Source of the DNA: Chryseobacterium viscerum
GTDB taxonomy: Bacteria; Bacteroidota; Bacteroidia; Flavobacteriales; Weeksellaceae
Direction of reading: 5' to 3'
Assembly (NCBI RefSeq): GCF_025949665.1
Contig: NZ_JAPDFT010000001.1
Location: 930,001 to 994,000, forward strand
Length of the DNA stretch: 64,000 bases
The translations under genes and the position numbers were made by a program. The notes beneath the pieces are model-generated. The model was not told the DNA's origin and ran no database searches. It saw only the letters and a list, made by a program, of their open reading frames with translations. The stretch's first letter is position 1, and every line of letters starts with the position of its first letter. Positions 56,881 through 64,000 of this stretch are shown here, in pieces.

Positions 56881-57879
56881 TTAAATAGGCTGATATGGCT
56901 TGCCTGCTCTGTTAAAAAATCTTCTTACTCTTCTGATTTTTACTTTTGACCGTTTTGAAAGTCTGAAATACTTGGTGACATTCGTTAGAAGTACTCCCAG
57001 CAATATGATAAATAAACCATACAGCTGACCTCCATTGATGCTTTGGCTGGCAACAATCCAACCTGCAATCACTGTTACAATAGGATTGATATAGGTGTGT
57101 GTGCTTACCAAGGCAGCGGGTTTAACGGACAGAAGCCAAATGTACGACAAATAAGCGACTATCGATCCAAAGAAGATCAAAAATAGGACTCCAAACCATG
57201 CCGATAACGGGACTGCAGAAACTGAAAAACCAGTCCATTCTTTTCTTATAAAAGAGATTAAAAAAGAAGCTAATCCCGCTACTATAAGCTGTTGAGCAAT
57301 ATTCATAAAGGTAGATTGAGAAGCCGGATTTTTCTTTGAATATAAAGAACCCAGTACCCATGCGATGGAACTTAGACCCAAAACTACAAATGCAGTAATA
57401 CGTAGATTTTCATTAGCAATTGCATGAGCTGCATTTGAATTTACACTGCCTTTTAAAAACATAATTAATCCTGCAAATCCAATGGCCAATCCTATCGGAA
57501 TAAATTTATCTGAGAAATAATATTTCCAGTTTTTTCTGTCGATTGCAATAAACCAGAACGGGCCGGTTGCAATAGATATTGCCGCTTCAGAAGCTGTTAC
57601 ATATTGCTCTCCCCAGGCTACAAGTCCTGTTCCTCCGGTAAGAATAAGAATACCGGTAATTGCATTTTTCTTCCAGTTGATCAGAGAATTTGCTTTTTCT
57701 CCCTTAGAAAGAAGATATCCTATCATCAGAATACCGGCAACCAGAAATCTTAACCCTGAAAGAATGAACGGCGGAAAACCTTTTAAGCCAAATGAAATAG
57801 CTAAAAACGTAATTCCCCATATCACATAGATGTTTGTAAAAGCCAATGGAATCAACCATTTGTTTTTAGAATTACTCAT
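56881..57879 (-). CDS. EamA/DMT family transporter
   Basis: 332 residues with about ten hydrophobic segments in two EamA repeats (ILSGLRFLVAGILMIGYLLSKG, ILTGGTGLVAWGEQYVTASEAA; VSTHTYINPIVTVIAGWIVASQS). It is an inner-membrane drug/metabolite exporter. It lies directly before metN on the same transcript, so export of methionine or a related compound is a reasonable inference, not shown. Its leader contains a tiny ORF and a terminator. Confidence 0.9.
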   Translation of the reverse strand: MSNSKNKWLIPLAFTNIYVIWGITFLAISFGLKGFPPFILSGLRFLVAGILMIGYLLSKGEKANSLINWKKNAITGILILTGGTGLVAWGEQYVTASEAAISIATGPFWFIAIDRKNWKYYFSDKFIPIGLAIGFAGLIMFLKGSVNSNAAHAIANENLRITAFVVLGLSSIAWVLGSLYSKKNPASQSTFMNIAQQLIVAGLASFLISFIRKEWTGFSVSAVPLSAWFGVLFLIFFGSIVAYLSYIWLLSVKPAALVSTHTYINPIVTVIAGWIVASQSINGGQLYGLFIILLGVLLTNVTKYFRLSKRSKVKIRRVRRFFNRAGKPYQPI

Positions 57880-57910
57880 TTTTATTTTTTTAATGTTGTT
57901 GTGTTCAATG

Positions 57911-57937
57911 AAAAAGGCTCTACCACGTGGTAAAGCC
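57911..57937 (-). terminator. Terminator in the EamA-met leader (possible attenuator)
   Basis: GGCTTTACCAC pairs with GTGGTAGAGCC (one mismatch) on the minus strand, followed by T5. It lies after the leader ORF and 32 bases before the EamA start, where termination would switch the operon off. Confidence 0.7.
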
Positions 57938-57966
57938 TCTGAAAATATATCTATATAAAAGTAAGG

Positions 57967-58065
57967 TCAACCACAGTATTCTTGATGTATAGGCATACAG
58001 ATATCCTTCATCATATTTTTGATGGTATGTTTCTTAATTGAATTATTTTTGAATTCTGCCTTCAT
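57967..58065 (-). CDS. 32-residue leader ORF upstream of EamA-metNI
   Basis: It reads MKAEFKNNSIKKHTIKNMMK and ends DICMPIHQEYCG. Two adjacent Met codons and a third shortly after lie in its second half. Bases around the third Met codon can pair over 11 bp with a segment at about 57944-57954 (AGATATA-rich), and GTGGT next to its stop codon can pair with ACCAC of the terminator. This suggests ribosome-dependent attenuation, but it could also be an independent small protein. No SAM riboswitch pattern was seen. Confidence 0.5.
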   Translation of the reverse strand: MKAEFKNNSIKKHTIKNMMKDICMPIHQEYCG

Positions 58066-58462
58066 TTTGTTTTATTTCCTGAATACGGTTGCAAATATAT
58101 AATATAATTTTTATTAGTCCACTAAAAAAGTAGACATTTTGAATATTAATTTATTATTAATGATTTAATATGTTTAAAATCAGTGTGTTTTGTATTTTTG
58201 TTTTTAAATAGATTTTTAAAAAATTATAACAGTTTATGCTTTTAAATTCAAATGATACTGAAATTACATCTTAATTGGTGTTGTGGAAAAGATAAAATAT
58301 GCTGATATTTTTAGGAATTATGTAAAGGTGGTTTTATGTTCTTATTTAATATTTAAAAGGTATGCTAAACAATGTTGGCTAAAATGAAGGAGTTACATTT
58401 ATTAAACTAGTTAAATGTGCAGCATTTCTGTTCACTGTAATTTAGCATCAAAATTAAAAGAC
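58066..58462. other. AT-rich divergent intergenic region
   Basis: About 400 bases with the promoters of the leader/EamA transcript and of the dioxygenase gene. No structured element was recognised. Confidence 0.4.
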
Positions 58463-59395
58463 ATGGACAATAGAATATTAGGTCTGCATCATATTACTGC
58501 CATTGCAGACAATGCCAAAAGAAATTTAGATTTTTATACACAGGTTTTAGGAGTAAGACTGGTTAAAAAAACGGTAAATTTTGACGATCCGGGAACGTAT
58601 CATTTCTATTTTGGGAATGAAAACGGAACGCCGGGAACGATCCTTACTTTCTTTCCATGGGAAGGAATTGGTAAAGGTAACAATGGAAGCGGAATGGCTA
58701 CCCATATCGGATATTCAGTACAGAAAGGAAGCCTTGAATTCTGGAAAAACCGTTTGCAAAGCTTTAATGTAAGCGTGGAAGAAGGAGAAGTATTTGGAGA
58801 AAAAATGATCTCTTTTAAAGATCCTGACGGTCTTCAGTTGCAGTTTATAGAACCATCAGGTGATGATAACAGAAAAGTATGGACAACTGATGATATTAAA
58901 GATGAAAATGCATTGAAAGGATTCCACAATGTCACTTTAACCTTAAAAAAAGCAGATCCTACAATCAAAGTTCTGACTGATGTTTTAGGATACAATCTGC
59001 AAAAACAGGAAGGAGAAAGATACAGATTCGCTACTGATGCAATTGACACGGCTAACCTTATAGATATTATTGAAAATGATACAATTCCTGCCGGAAGAAA
59101 TGCTGCCGGAACCAATCATCATATTGCATTCAGAGTAAAAAATGATGAGATTCTGATGGAATATCGTGAGAAAGCATTATCCGCAGGACTGAGCATCACT
59201 CCGAAGATCAACAGAGACTATTTTTATTCATTGTATTTCCGTGAACCGGGTGGAGTTTTGTTTGAAATTGCAACTGACAATCCGGGATTTACTGTAGATG
59301 AACCTTTGAATGAGTTGGGAACAAATCTGAAGCTTCCTGCACAGTATGAAGGAATGCGTGAGAAAATAGAAGGAGTGCTTCCGAACTTATCATAG
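58463..59395 (+). CDS. Ring-cleaving VOC dioxygenase, MhqO-like (copy 1)
   Basis: 310 residues from the ATG at 58463; an in-frame ATG 48 bases upstream lies before the family's usual start (MDNRILGLHHITAI). Two VOC (glyoxalase/extradiol dioxygenase) modules: metal His in LHHITAIADNAKRNLDFY, RLVKKTVNFDDPGTYHFYFG, PDGLQLQFIE, then GFHNVTLTL, HHIAFRV and YFREPGGVLFEIATD with the last ligand Glu. Relatives such as MhqO and LinE open hydroquinone or chlorohydroquinone rings. It is cytoplasmic. A paralogue follows at 59961 with about the same layout. Confidence 0.85.
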   Translation: MDNRILGLHHITAIADNAKRNLDFYTQVLGVRLVKKTVNFDDPGTYHFYFGNENGTPGTILTFFPWEGIGKGNNGSGMATHIGYSVQKGSLEFWKNRLQSFNVSVEEGEVFGEKMISFKDPDGLQLQFIEPSGDDNRKVWTTDDIKDENALKGFHNVTLTLKKADPTIKVLTDVLGYNLQKQEGERYRFATDAIDTANLIDIIENDTIPAGRNAAGTNHHIAFRVKNDEILMEYREKALSAGLSITPKINRDYFYSLYFREPGGVLFEIATDNPGFTVDEPLNELGTNLKLPAQYEGMREKIEGVLPNLS

Positions 59396-59453
59396 ATCAT
59401 CGGCCAGCTCTCATAAAGATGCTAATTTTGAATAAAGATTTAAAAACAAAAAA

Positions 59454-59750
59454 ATGGAAAGAACAGAAATAGTTTTAGAAGGAAGGAAAGGTGAAATTCA
59501 GCTTTTCTCAGACGATCACAAGGCCGGTAAAATGGACATTTCAGTCATTGGAAAAAAATTAACAGTTTACCATACCGAAGTAAATCCGGAATATGAAGGA
59601 AAAGGTTTTGCTAAAATATTACTGGAAAGACTGGTTTCCTATGCAAGAGAAAATGATTTAAAGATTCTGCCGCTGTGTCCGTATGTTCACGCACAGTTCA
59701 AACGTCATCCGGAAGAATACAATGATGTTTGGTTGAAGGAGGTGCTATAG
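59454..59750 (+). CDS. Small GNAT-like acetyltransferase
   Basis: 98 residues of the short YjdJ-type GNAT family: GKMDISVIGKKLTVYHTEVNPEYEGKGFAKILLERLVSYAREN carries the acetyl-CoA pyrophosphate loop (YEGKGFAKIL), and LCPYVHAQFKRHPEEY is the conserved end. The acceptor is unknown. It lies 58 bases after the first dioxygenase and probably in one operon with it. Confidence 0.85.
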   Translation: MERTEIVLEGRKGEIQLFSDDHKAGKMDISVIGKKLTVYHTEVNPEYEGKGFAKILLERLVSYARENDLKILPLCPYVHAQFKRHPEEYNDVWLKEVL

Positions 59751-59756
59751 ATAGTT

Positions 59757-59935
59757 GAGGGTCGGGTTTCGGGATGCGGGTTTTCGAGATTCGAGTTTGA
59801 GAGTCGGAGGGTAAGATGGTTTGAGAGTCCCGAGCTAAAAACAGAGGTGAAAGACAAAAGATGAATAAAGCTACTCTTGAACGTATCAACTCAAATCCCG
59901 AACCCCTAACCTCCGAAATCTCGCCTCCTATCACA
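59757..59935. repeat. Degenerate heptanucleotide repeats
   Basis: Units like GGGTCGG, GTTTCGG, GATTCGAG and TTTGAGAG, followed by the complementary style (CTCAAAT, CCCGAAC, CTCCGAA), fill the gap between the acetyltransferase and the second dioxygenase. The middle (GAAAGACAAAAGAT) resembles sequence at about 53990. Confidence 0.55.
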
Positions 59936-59960
59936 ATAACCAATTAACAATTTTATCACA

Positions 59961-60914
59961 ATGAAACTTATCACAGGACTGCATCACGTTACGGCAATTA
60001 CCGGCAATGCACAGGAAAATATAGACTTTTATACCGGAGTTTTAGGACTTCGATTGGTCAAAAAAACGGTTAATTTTGATTACTCAGATGTTTATCATTT
60101 TTATTTCGGAGACGAATATGGTACACCGGGAACGATCATGACTACTTTTCCGTATGGTAAAGATCTTATCAATGGCAGACATGGTAAAGGAATGCTCAAT
60201 ACAACGGCATTTTCAGTTTCTATAGAGGGCCTGGATTATTGGATGAACCGTCTGGAACAGTTCAATATCCCTTTTAAGCAGCCACAGCAAAGGTTCTCTG
60301 ATGAAGTTTTTATTTATCTTGAAGATTTTGATGGGCTGGGATTGGAATTGGTTTTTAATGATCAAGATGAAAGAAAAGGATACTACAATGGTTATATTCC
60401 TAAAGATTATGCCATAAAAGGAATCCATCATGTAGAAATCTGGCAGGATGCTTATGAAAGAACGGCAGCTCTTCTTACAACCCAGATGGATCATAAGGTG
60501 ATTAAGGAAACGCCTGACCGACTGAGATTGGGAACAGACAATATGCCCGGGAAATATGTAGATCTTTTATCTACTCCCAATGCACTGAAAGGATTGGCAG
60601 GAAGAGGTACCGTGCACCATGTGGCCTTTGCAACTCCGGATGCAGAATCTCAGCTTGAAATGGTAAAGCGGTTAAATGTATATGGATTGGAACATACTGA
60701 AGTGAAGGATAGAAAATATTTTACTTCAGTCTATTTTAAAGAGCCGGGTGGAGTTTTGTTTGAAATTGCAACTTCCGGTCCCGGGTTCGATGTGGATGAA
60801 GAAGCCGCATTTTTAGGGGAAGATCTGCAATTGCCACCGCAGTTTGAAAAAAGAAGAGAACGTTTGGAAGAAGTTCTTCCGGCAATTAATTATCCAACAG
60901 AAAAATTCAGATAA
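59961..60914 (+). CDS. Ring-cleaving VOC dioxygenase, MhqO-like (copy 2)
   Basis: 317 residues and clearly paralogous to 58463-59395 (LHHVTAITGNAQENIDFY, RLVKKTVNFDYSDVYHFYFG, GVLFEIATSGPGFDVDEE). Two VOC modules with His and Glu metal ligands; in the second the ligand His is in VHHVAFATPDAESQ. It is six bases before an MhqD-like hydrolase, the same pairing as in the Bacillus hydroquinone-detoxification operons. Probably cleaves an aromatic diol. Confidence 0.87.
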   Translation: MKLITGLHHVTAITGNAQENIDFYTGVLGLRLVKKTVNFDYSDVYHFYFGDEYGTPGTIMTTFPYGKDLINGRHGKGMLNTTAFSVSIEGLDYWMNRLEQFNIPFKQPQQRFSDEVFIYLEDFDGLGLELVFNDQDERKGYYNGYIPKDYAIKGIHHVEIWQDAYERTAALLTTQMDHKVIKETPDRLRLGTDNMPGKYVDLLSTPNALKGLAGRGTVHHVAFATPDAESQLEMVKRLNVYGLEHTEVKDRKYFTSVYFKEPGGVLFEIATSGPGFDVDEEAAFLGEDLQLPPQFEKRRERLEEVLPAINYPTEKFR

Positions 60915-60919
60915 AAATA

Positions 60920-61540
60920 ATGAGTCATATTTTAAATATAAAAACAGCAGGAATTCCATTACATCAGGCAGAAAAAGCTTTGATCATGATTCACGGACGC
61001 GGAGGAAGCGCTCAGGATATTCTGAGTTTATCCCAGCACCTGAATGTAAAAGATTATGCATTATTAGCCCCACAGGCTTTAAACCACACCTGGTATCCTT
61101 TTTCATTTATAGCTCCGGTAGAACAAAACGAACCTTGGTTATCATCTGCCCTTGAAATGGTAGAAGAAACAGTAAAAGCCGCTGTAAAAGCTGGAATTAA
61201 ACCTGAAAATATATACTTTTTCGGATTTTCTCAAGGTGCTTGTCTTACTCTGGAGTTTTTGGCCCGTAATGCTCAGAAGTTTGGTGGAGCGGCGGCCATT
61301 ATTGGCGGTGTGATAGGAGATAAGATCAATCGTGAAAATTATAAAGGTGATTTTGCCGGAACTCCGGTTTTTCTGGGAACCAGCAACCCTGATTTTCATG
61401 TTCCTATAGAAAGAGTATATGCTACAGCCAATATTTTAAGAGAAATGAATGCTGATGTAACAGAAAAAGTATATGCCAATTTTGGACACTCTATTAATGA
61501 GGAAGAAATTGAATTGGCCAACTCTATACTATTTAAGTAA
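60920..61540 (+). CDS. MhqD-like alpha/beta hydrolase
   Basis: 206 residues of the phospholipase/carboxylesterase family. MIHGRGGSAQDILSL is the oxyanion region, Ser lies in FFGFSQGACL, Asp probably in GTSNPDFHVP and His in YANFGHSIN. Relatives (MhqD, YodD) are induced with ring-cleavage dioxygenases by quinones and catechol. It starts six bases after the second dioxygenase, so it is in the same operon. Confidence 0.9.
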   Translation: MSHILNIKTAGIPLHQAEKALIMIHGRGGSAQDILSLSQHLNVKDYALLAPQALNHTWYPFSFIAPVEQNEPWLSSALEMVEETVKAAVKAGIKPENIYFFGFSQGACLTLEFLARNAQKFGGAAAIIGGVIGDKINRENYKGDFAGTPVFLGTSNPDFHVPIERVYATANILREMNADVTEKVYANFGHSINEEEIELANSILFK

Positions 61541-61599
61541 GTGTTTTTAAGATGGAAGTGTGCAGTTTTTGCCATACTTCAGATATTTAAGTGAAGTTG

Positions 61600-61666
61600 A
61601 GATTCCTTCGGAATGACAAAGTATGCGCATTATCTATCCGTTCACATTGTCATTCCGAAGGAATCT
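61600..61666. repeat. GATTCC palindromic element, perfect copy
   Basis: A perfect 20-bp inverted repeat (AGATTCCTTCGGAATGACAA and its complement) around a 27-base loop, 60 bases after the hydrolase gene. It may also act as a transcription terminator-like structure, but it lacks a T tract. Confidence 0.65.
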
Positions 61667-61757
61667 AACCAAATGTATAAATTAGCATTCAATAGAGGTG
61701 GGTTCTAGCCTGCCAAACAAAAAACAAAAAATCATTGGTTTTAGCCAAAACTTACAT

Positions 61758-61810
61758 AACCCCGAATCTGAAATCTAACTTCTAACCTCTAATTTCTAAC
61801 TTCTAAAAAC
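61758..61810. repeat. Heptanucleotide repeats upstream of the antiporter
   Basis: Consecutive 7-base units CTGAAAT, CTAACTT, CTAACCT, CTAATTT, CTAACTT and CTAAAAA run up to the antiporter ATG. It is the cleanest example of the family in the window. Confidence 0.65.
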
Positions 61811-63421
61811 ATGCACGAACAACTCCTTTTAATCCTGGGACTTTTATTACTCGTCATGCTGCTGGTAATGCTGGCACAGCGGATCAAAATTGCCTATCCT
61901 ATCTTTCTGGTTCTCGCCGGATTGGGCATCAGCTTTATTCCGGGAGTACCTGTTCTAAAACTGGATCCGGAAATTATATTTCTGATTTTCTTACCCCCTC
62001 TTTTGTACGAAGCGGCCTGGTACACCTCATGGAATGATTTCTGGAAATGGAAACGTCCCATCAGTCTCTTGGCTTTTGGCTTGGTGTTTTTGACATCTCT
62101 GGTAGTGGCTTATACTTCACAAATGCTGATTCCGGGATTTACACTGGCATTAGGGTTTTTATTGGGAGGAATTGTTTCACCACCGGATGCTATTGCTGCC
62201 ACCACAGTCTTAAAAGGATTAAAAGTCCCCAAACGTACTATTGCCATTCTGGAAGGAGAAAGTTTGATTAATGATGCCTCTTCACTGATTGTTTTCAGAT
62301 TTGCGCTGGCAGCCGTAATGACAGGAGCTTTCTCAATGCATGAAGCAACGGGGCAGTTTTTTCTGGTAGCAGGAATGGGTGTGGTCATAGGAATTGCAGG
62401 GGCTCATGTTTTTTATGCCATTCACCGTTTTTTACCCACCACACCTGCAATTGATGCTGCCATTACAGTGATTACGCCTTATATTCTGTTTCTTTCTGCA
62501 GAACATTTTCATTTTTCGGGAGTAATGGCTGTGGTGAGCGGAGGGTTGTTTATGTCTTTCCGTGCTCATGAAATTTTTAAAACAGGAACTACAAGAATCA
62601 ATATGACAGGAGTTTGGAATACTCTGATTTTTGTGATGAATGCTTTAGTCTTTGTATTAATAGGTCTGGAACTTCCGGATATCATCAATGGATTGGGTGA
62701 AATTTCATTAATGGAAGGAATCAAATATGGTTTAATTATAAGTTTGATCGTAATTGTAGTACGTCTGTTATGGATTTATCCTGTGGCTCATATTCCAAGG
62801 TGGCTGAGTGAAAAAGCCCGCCGCGATCCAAGTCCGGGATGGAAAAATCCATTAATTATAGGATGGGCAGGAATGAGAGGAGTTGTTTCTTTGGCTACAG
62901 CCCTGTCTATTCCGGTAATGATGAATACCCAGTCCGAATTTCCGATGAGAAACCTGATCATTTTTATCACATTTGTCGTTATTTTTGTTACATTGGTATT
63001 TCAGGGATTGACACTGCCTTTGGTGATCAGATTGACAAAAATCGAAGAAATCGATCCTATTCTTCCTTCTCATGAACAGCAGGCGGGAATTCAAATGAGA
63101 CTGGATAAACTTGCAGTCCAAAAACTTGATAAAGAGTATAATGAATTGGTGAACAGCAATAGCCTGCTTGAAAATTTTAAAAAAGCTTTGGAAACCGATA
63201 TCAAACTTCACCAGAACCATTTAAGCTCTTTGGAAATGTGTACCAACAGACGAAATGATATGGCAGAATATCATAACGTGATGCTGGATATATTTGCCCT
63301 GCAAAGAAAAGAACTGTTTCAAATGAAACGTGAAAAACGCTTCAGCGAAGACGAGATAAGAAAAGCCGAATCACAACTGGATCTGAATGAACTGAAAATT
63401 ACAGGGAATAAGCACTTGTAG
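61811..63421 (+). CDS. Na+/H+ antiporter, CPA1 type
   Basis: 536 residues. About twelve hydrophobic segments occupy the first 415 residues, with the transport core ILEGESLINDASSLIVFRFAL near 145-165 (Asn-Asp pair) and GGIVSPPDAIAATTVLKG before it. A charged, helical cytoplasmic tail of about 120 residues follows (QMRLDKLAVQKLDKEYNELVNS), as in YjcE-like bacterial antiporters. It exchanges Na+ or K+ for H+ across the inner membrane. It stands 270 bases after the hydrolase and probably has its own promoter. Confidence 0.93.
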   Translation: MHEQLLLILGLLLLVMLLVMLAQRIKIAYPIFLVLAGLGISFIPGVPVLKLDPEIIFLIFLPPLLYEAAWYTSWNDFWKWKRPISLLAFGLVFLTSLVVAYTSQMLIPGFTLALGFLLGGIVSPPDAIAATTVLKGLKVPKRTIAILEGESLINDASSLIVFRFALAAVMTGAFSMHEATGQFFLVAGMGVVIGIAGAHVFYAIHRFLPTTPAIDAAITVITPYILFLSAEHFHFSGVMAVVSGGLFMSFRAHEIFKTGTTRINMTGVWNTLIFVMNALVFVLIGLELPDIINGLGEISLMEGIKYGLIISLIVIVVRLLWIYPVAHIPRWLSEKARRDPSPGWKNPLIIGWAGMRGVVSLATALSIPVMMNTQSEFPMRNLIIFITFVVIFVTLVFQGLTLPLVIRLTKIEEIDPILPSHEQQAGIQMRLDKLAVQKLDKEYNELVNSNSLLENFKKALETDIKLHQNHLSSLEMCTNRRNDMAEYHNVMLDIFALQRKELFQMKREKRFSEDEIRKAESQLDLNELKITGNKHL

Positions 63422-63423
63422 GA

Positions 63424-63573
63424 GGGATGCGAAGTTCGGGATACGAGTTTGAGGGTCGGAGGGTTTGAGAGTATCATAGTTATTTCATCTGGCTTTTATC
63501 CTTTACTCCAACAACATAAACATTGAACATTAAACCTTGAACCTTGAATTTTAAACATTAAACCTTGAACAAA
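63424..63573. repeat. Heptanucleotide repeats before the small unknown gene
   Basis: Units GGGTCGG and GGGTTTG come first, then CATTGAA, CATTAAA, CCTTGAA, CCTTGAA, TTTTAAA, CATTAAA and CCTTGAA run into the start of the next gene. Confidence 0.6.
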
Positions 63574-63885
63574 ATGAAAATATTACATTTTTTAGTCATG
63601 GGAAAGAACCAGGAAATTCTGGCTACTTTGAAAAGAATTATAGAAAATAATGAAGGCTGGACAGCAGAAATACAAAGTGATGAAAATTTCTGCTATGAAT
63701 ACATAAAAAATAATATAGTAGACATAGTCCTTTTAAGCTCCGGTTTAGAAGATGATTTTGAGAAAGATATAAAAATATTTTGCGCCGGGCTGGATAAAGA
63801 TGTTAAAGTAATCGACCATTATGGAGGAGGAAGCGGACTTTTAAAGAATGAAGTTTACAGTCTTTTTCCTAATTTGCAGGGGTAA
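63574..63885 (+). CDS. Small protein of unknown function
   Basis: 103 residues from the ATG at 63574 (an upstream TTG lies within the repeat array). The frame MKILHFLVMGKNQEILATLKRIIENN, then EIQSDENFCYEYIKNNIVDIVLLSSGL and KDVKVIDHYGGGSGLL, resembles a receiver-like Rossmann fold: a short beta-alpha pattern with an acidic residue after the third strand. Typical phosphoacceptor motifs are not clear. It is followed by a Crp-like gene, possibly in an operon. Confidence 0.6.
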   Translation: MKILHFLVMGKNQEILATLKRIIENNEGWTAEIQSDENFCYEYIKNNIVDIVLLSSGLEDDFEKDIKIFCAGLDKDVKVIDHYGGGSGLLKNEVYSLFPNLQG

Positions 63886-63894
63886 AATAAATTT

Positions 63895-64000
63895 ATGTTT
63901 CAAAATATCATCAAAAATATCTCTCGATTTGTCACCTTAACTCCTGAAGAGGAAAAAATCTATGAGAACTTGTTAAAGCTTCAGAGTTTTCCAAAGAAAA
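63895..64000 (+). CDS. Crp/Fnr-family regulator, 5' end only
   Basis: Starts at the ATG 63895 and runs off the right edge after 35 codons. The visible part (SRFVTLTPEEEKIYENLLKL) looks like the first helix of a cyclic-nucleotide-binding regulator as common in Flavobacteriia. The DNA-binding part is outside the window, so the assignment is tentative. Confidence 0.55.
   Translation, partial: MFQNIIKNISRFVTLTPEEEKIYENLLKLQSFPKK

Noticed and set aside
57880..58080. SAM riboswitch before the methionine operon
   Set aside because: No match to the conserved cores of known SAM aptamers; a leader ORF and terminator are present instead.
54131..63573. CRISPR arrays in the repeat-rich gaps
   Set aside because: Units are about 7 bases, contiguous and degenerate, with no spacers and no cas genes.

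Overview
The window reads as a chromosome segment of a flavobacterium in the Chryseobacterium group (Bacteroidota). The support is an AT-rich genome, promoters of the TAnnTTTG type, almost no Shine-Dalgarno sequences, several proteins with type IX secretion (T9SS) sorting domains, MnmE and RND systems of Bacteroidota flavour, and dispersed intergenic repeats of the kind common in that group. No rRNA, tRNA, CRISPR array or intact insertion sequence was seen.

Layout. 1-6.4 kb (minus): the 5' part of a giant PUFA-synthase-like megasynthase in which two FMN-barrel (PfaD/NMO-like) domains precede KS, AT, two ACPs and a KR that runs off the left edge. Its upstream region contains a decayed duplicate of its own first 20 codons and leader hairpin. 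7.3-19 kb: a secreted glutaminase, two large T9SS cargo proteins, a DUF4440-like protein, an AraC regulator, a DUF1826-like protein and a small T9SS protein. 19-34.5 kb is an AT-rich accessory stretch with long intergenic spaces, decayed reading frames, a DoxX/HxlR pair, a TPR sensor, a short HTH protein and a set of secreted proteins. These are a lipoprotein, a T9SS type B lectin whose 5' end is out of frame at a poly-A tract, a structural surface protein, a sphingomyelinase-like lipoprotein with an actinoporin-like C-terminal domain, and a T9SS lipase-like hydrolase. Four sites here share a GTGATA direct repeat, three of them at a fixed distance from a good -7 element and the fourth with a weak one.

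34.6-53.8 kb is mostly ordinary: mnmE, a two-gene secreted protein operon, an Lrp regulator, an MFS exporter, a phosphoesterase, an AraC regulator followed by an RND tripartite pump, a DUF2652 protein, a TonB-type outer membrane receptor and a GH3 beta-glucosidase. 54-58 kb (minus) is a methionine ABC importer (metNIQ) behind an EamA transporter, preceded by a tiny leader ORF and an intrinsic terminator that look like an attenuator. 58.4-64 kb (plus) holds two ring-cleaving VOC dioxygenases, a small acetyltransferase, an MhqD-like hydrolase, a Na+/H+ antiporter, a small unknown protein and the start of a Crp-like regulator.

How the genes work together. The 24-34 kb genes could form an extracellular lipid/membrane-directed set (lectin, sphingomyelinase plus membrane-binding domain, lipase). 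The DoxX/HxlR pair and the VOC dioxygenase/MhqD-like cluster both resemble quinone and electrophile detoxification modules known from Bacillus. The 54-63.6 kb part is marked by degenerate heptanucleotide repeats and GATTCC palindromes in most of its larger gaps.
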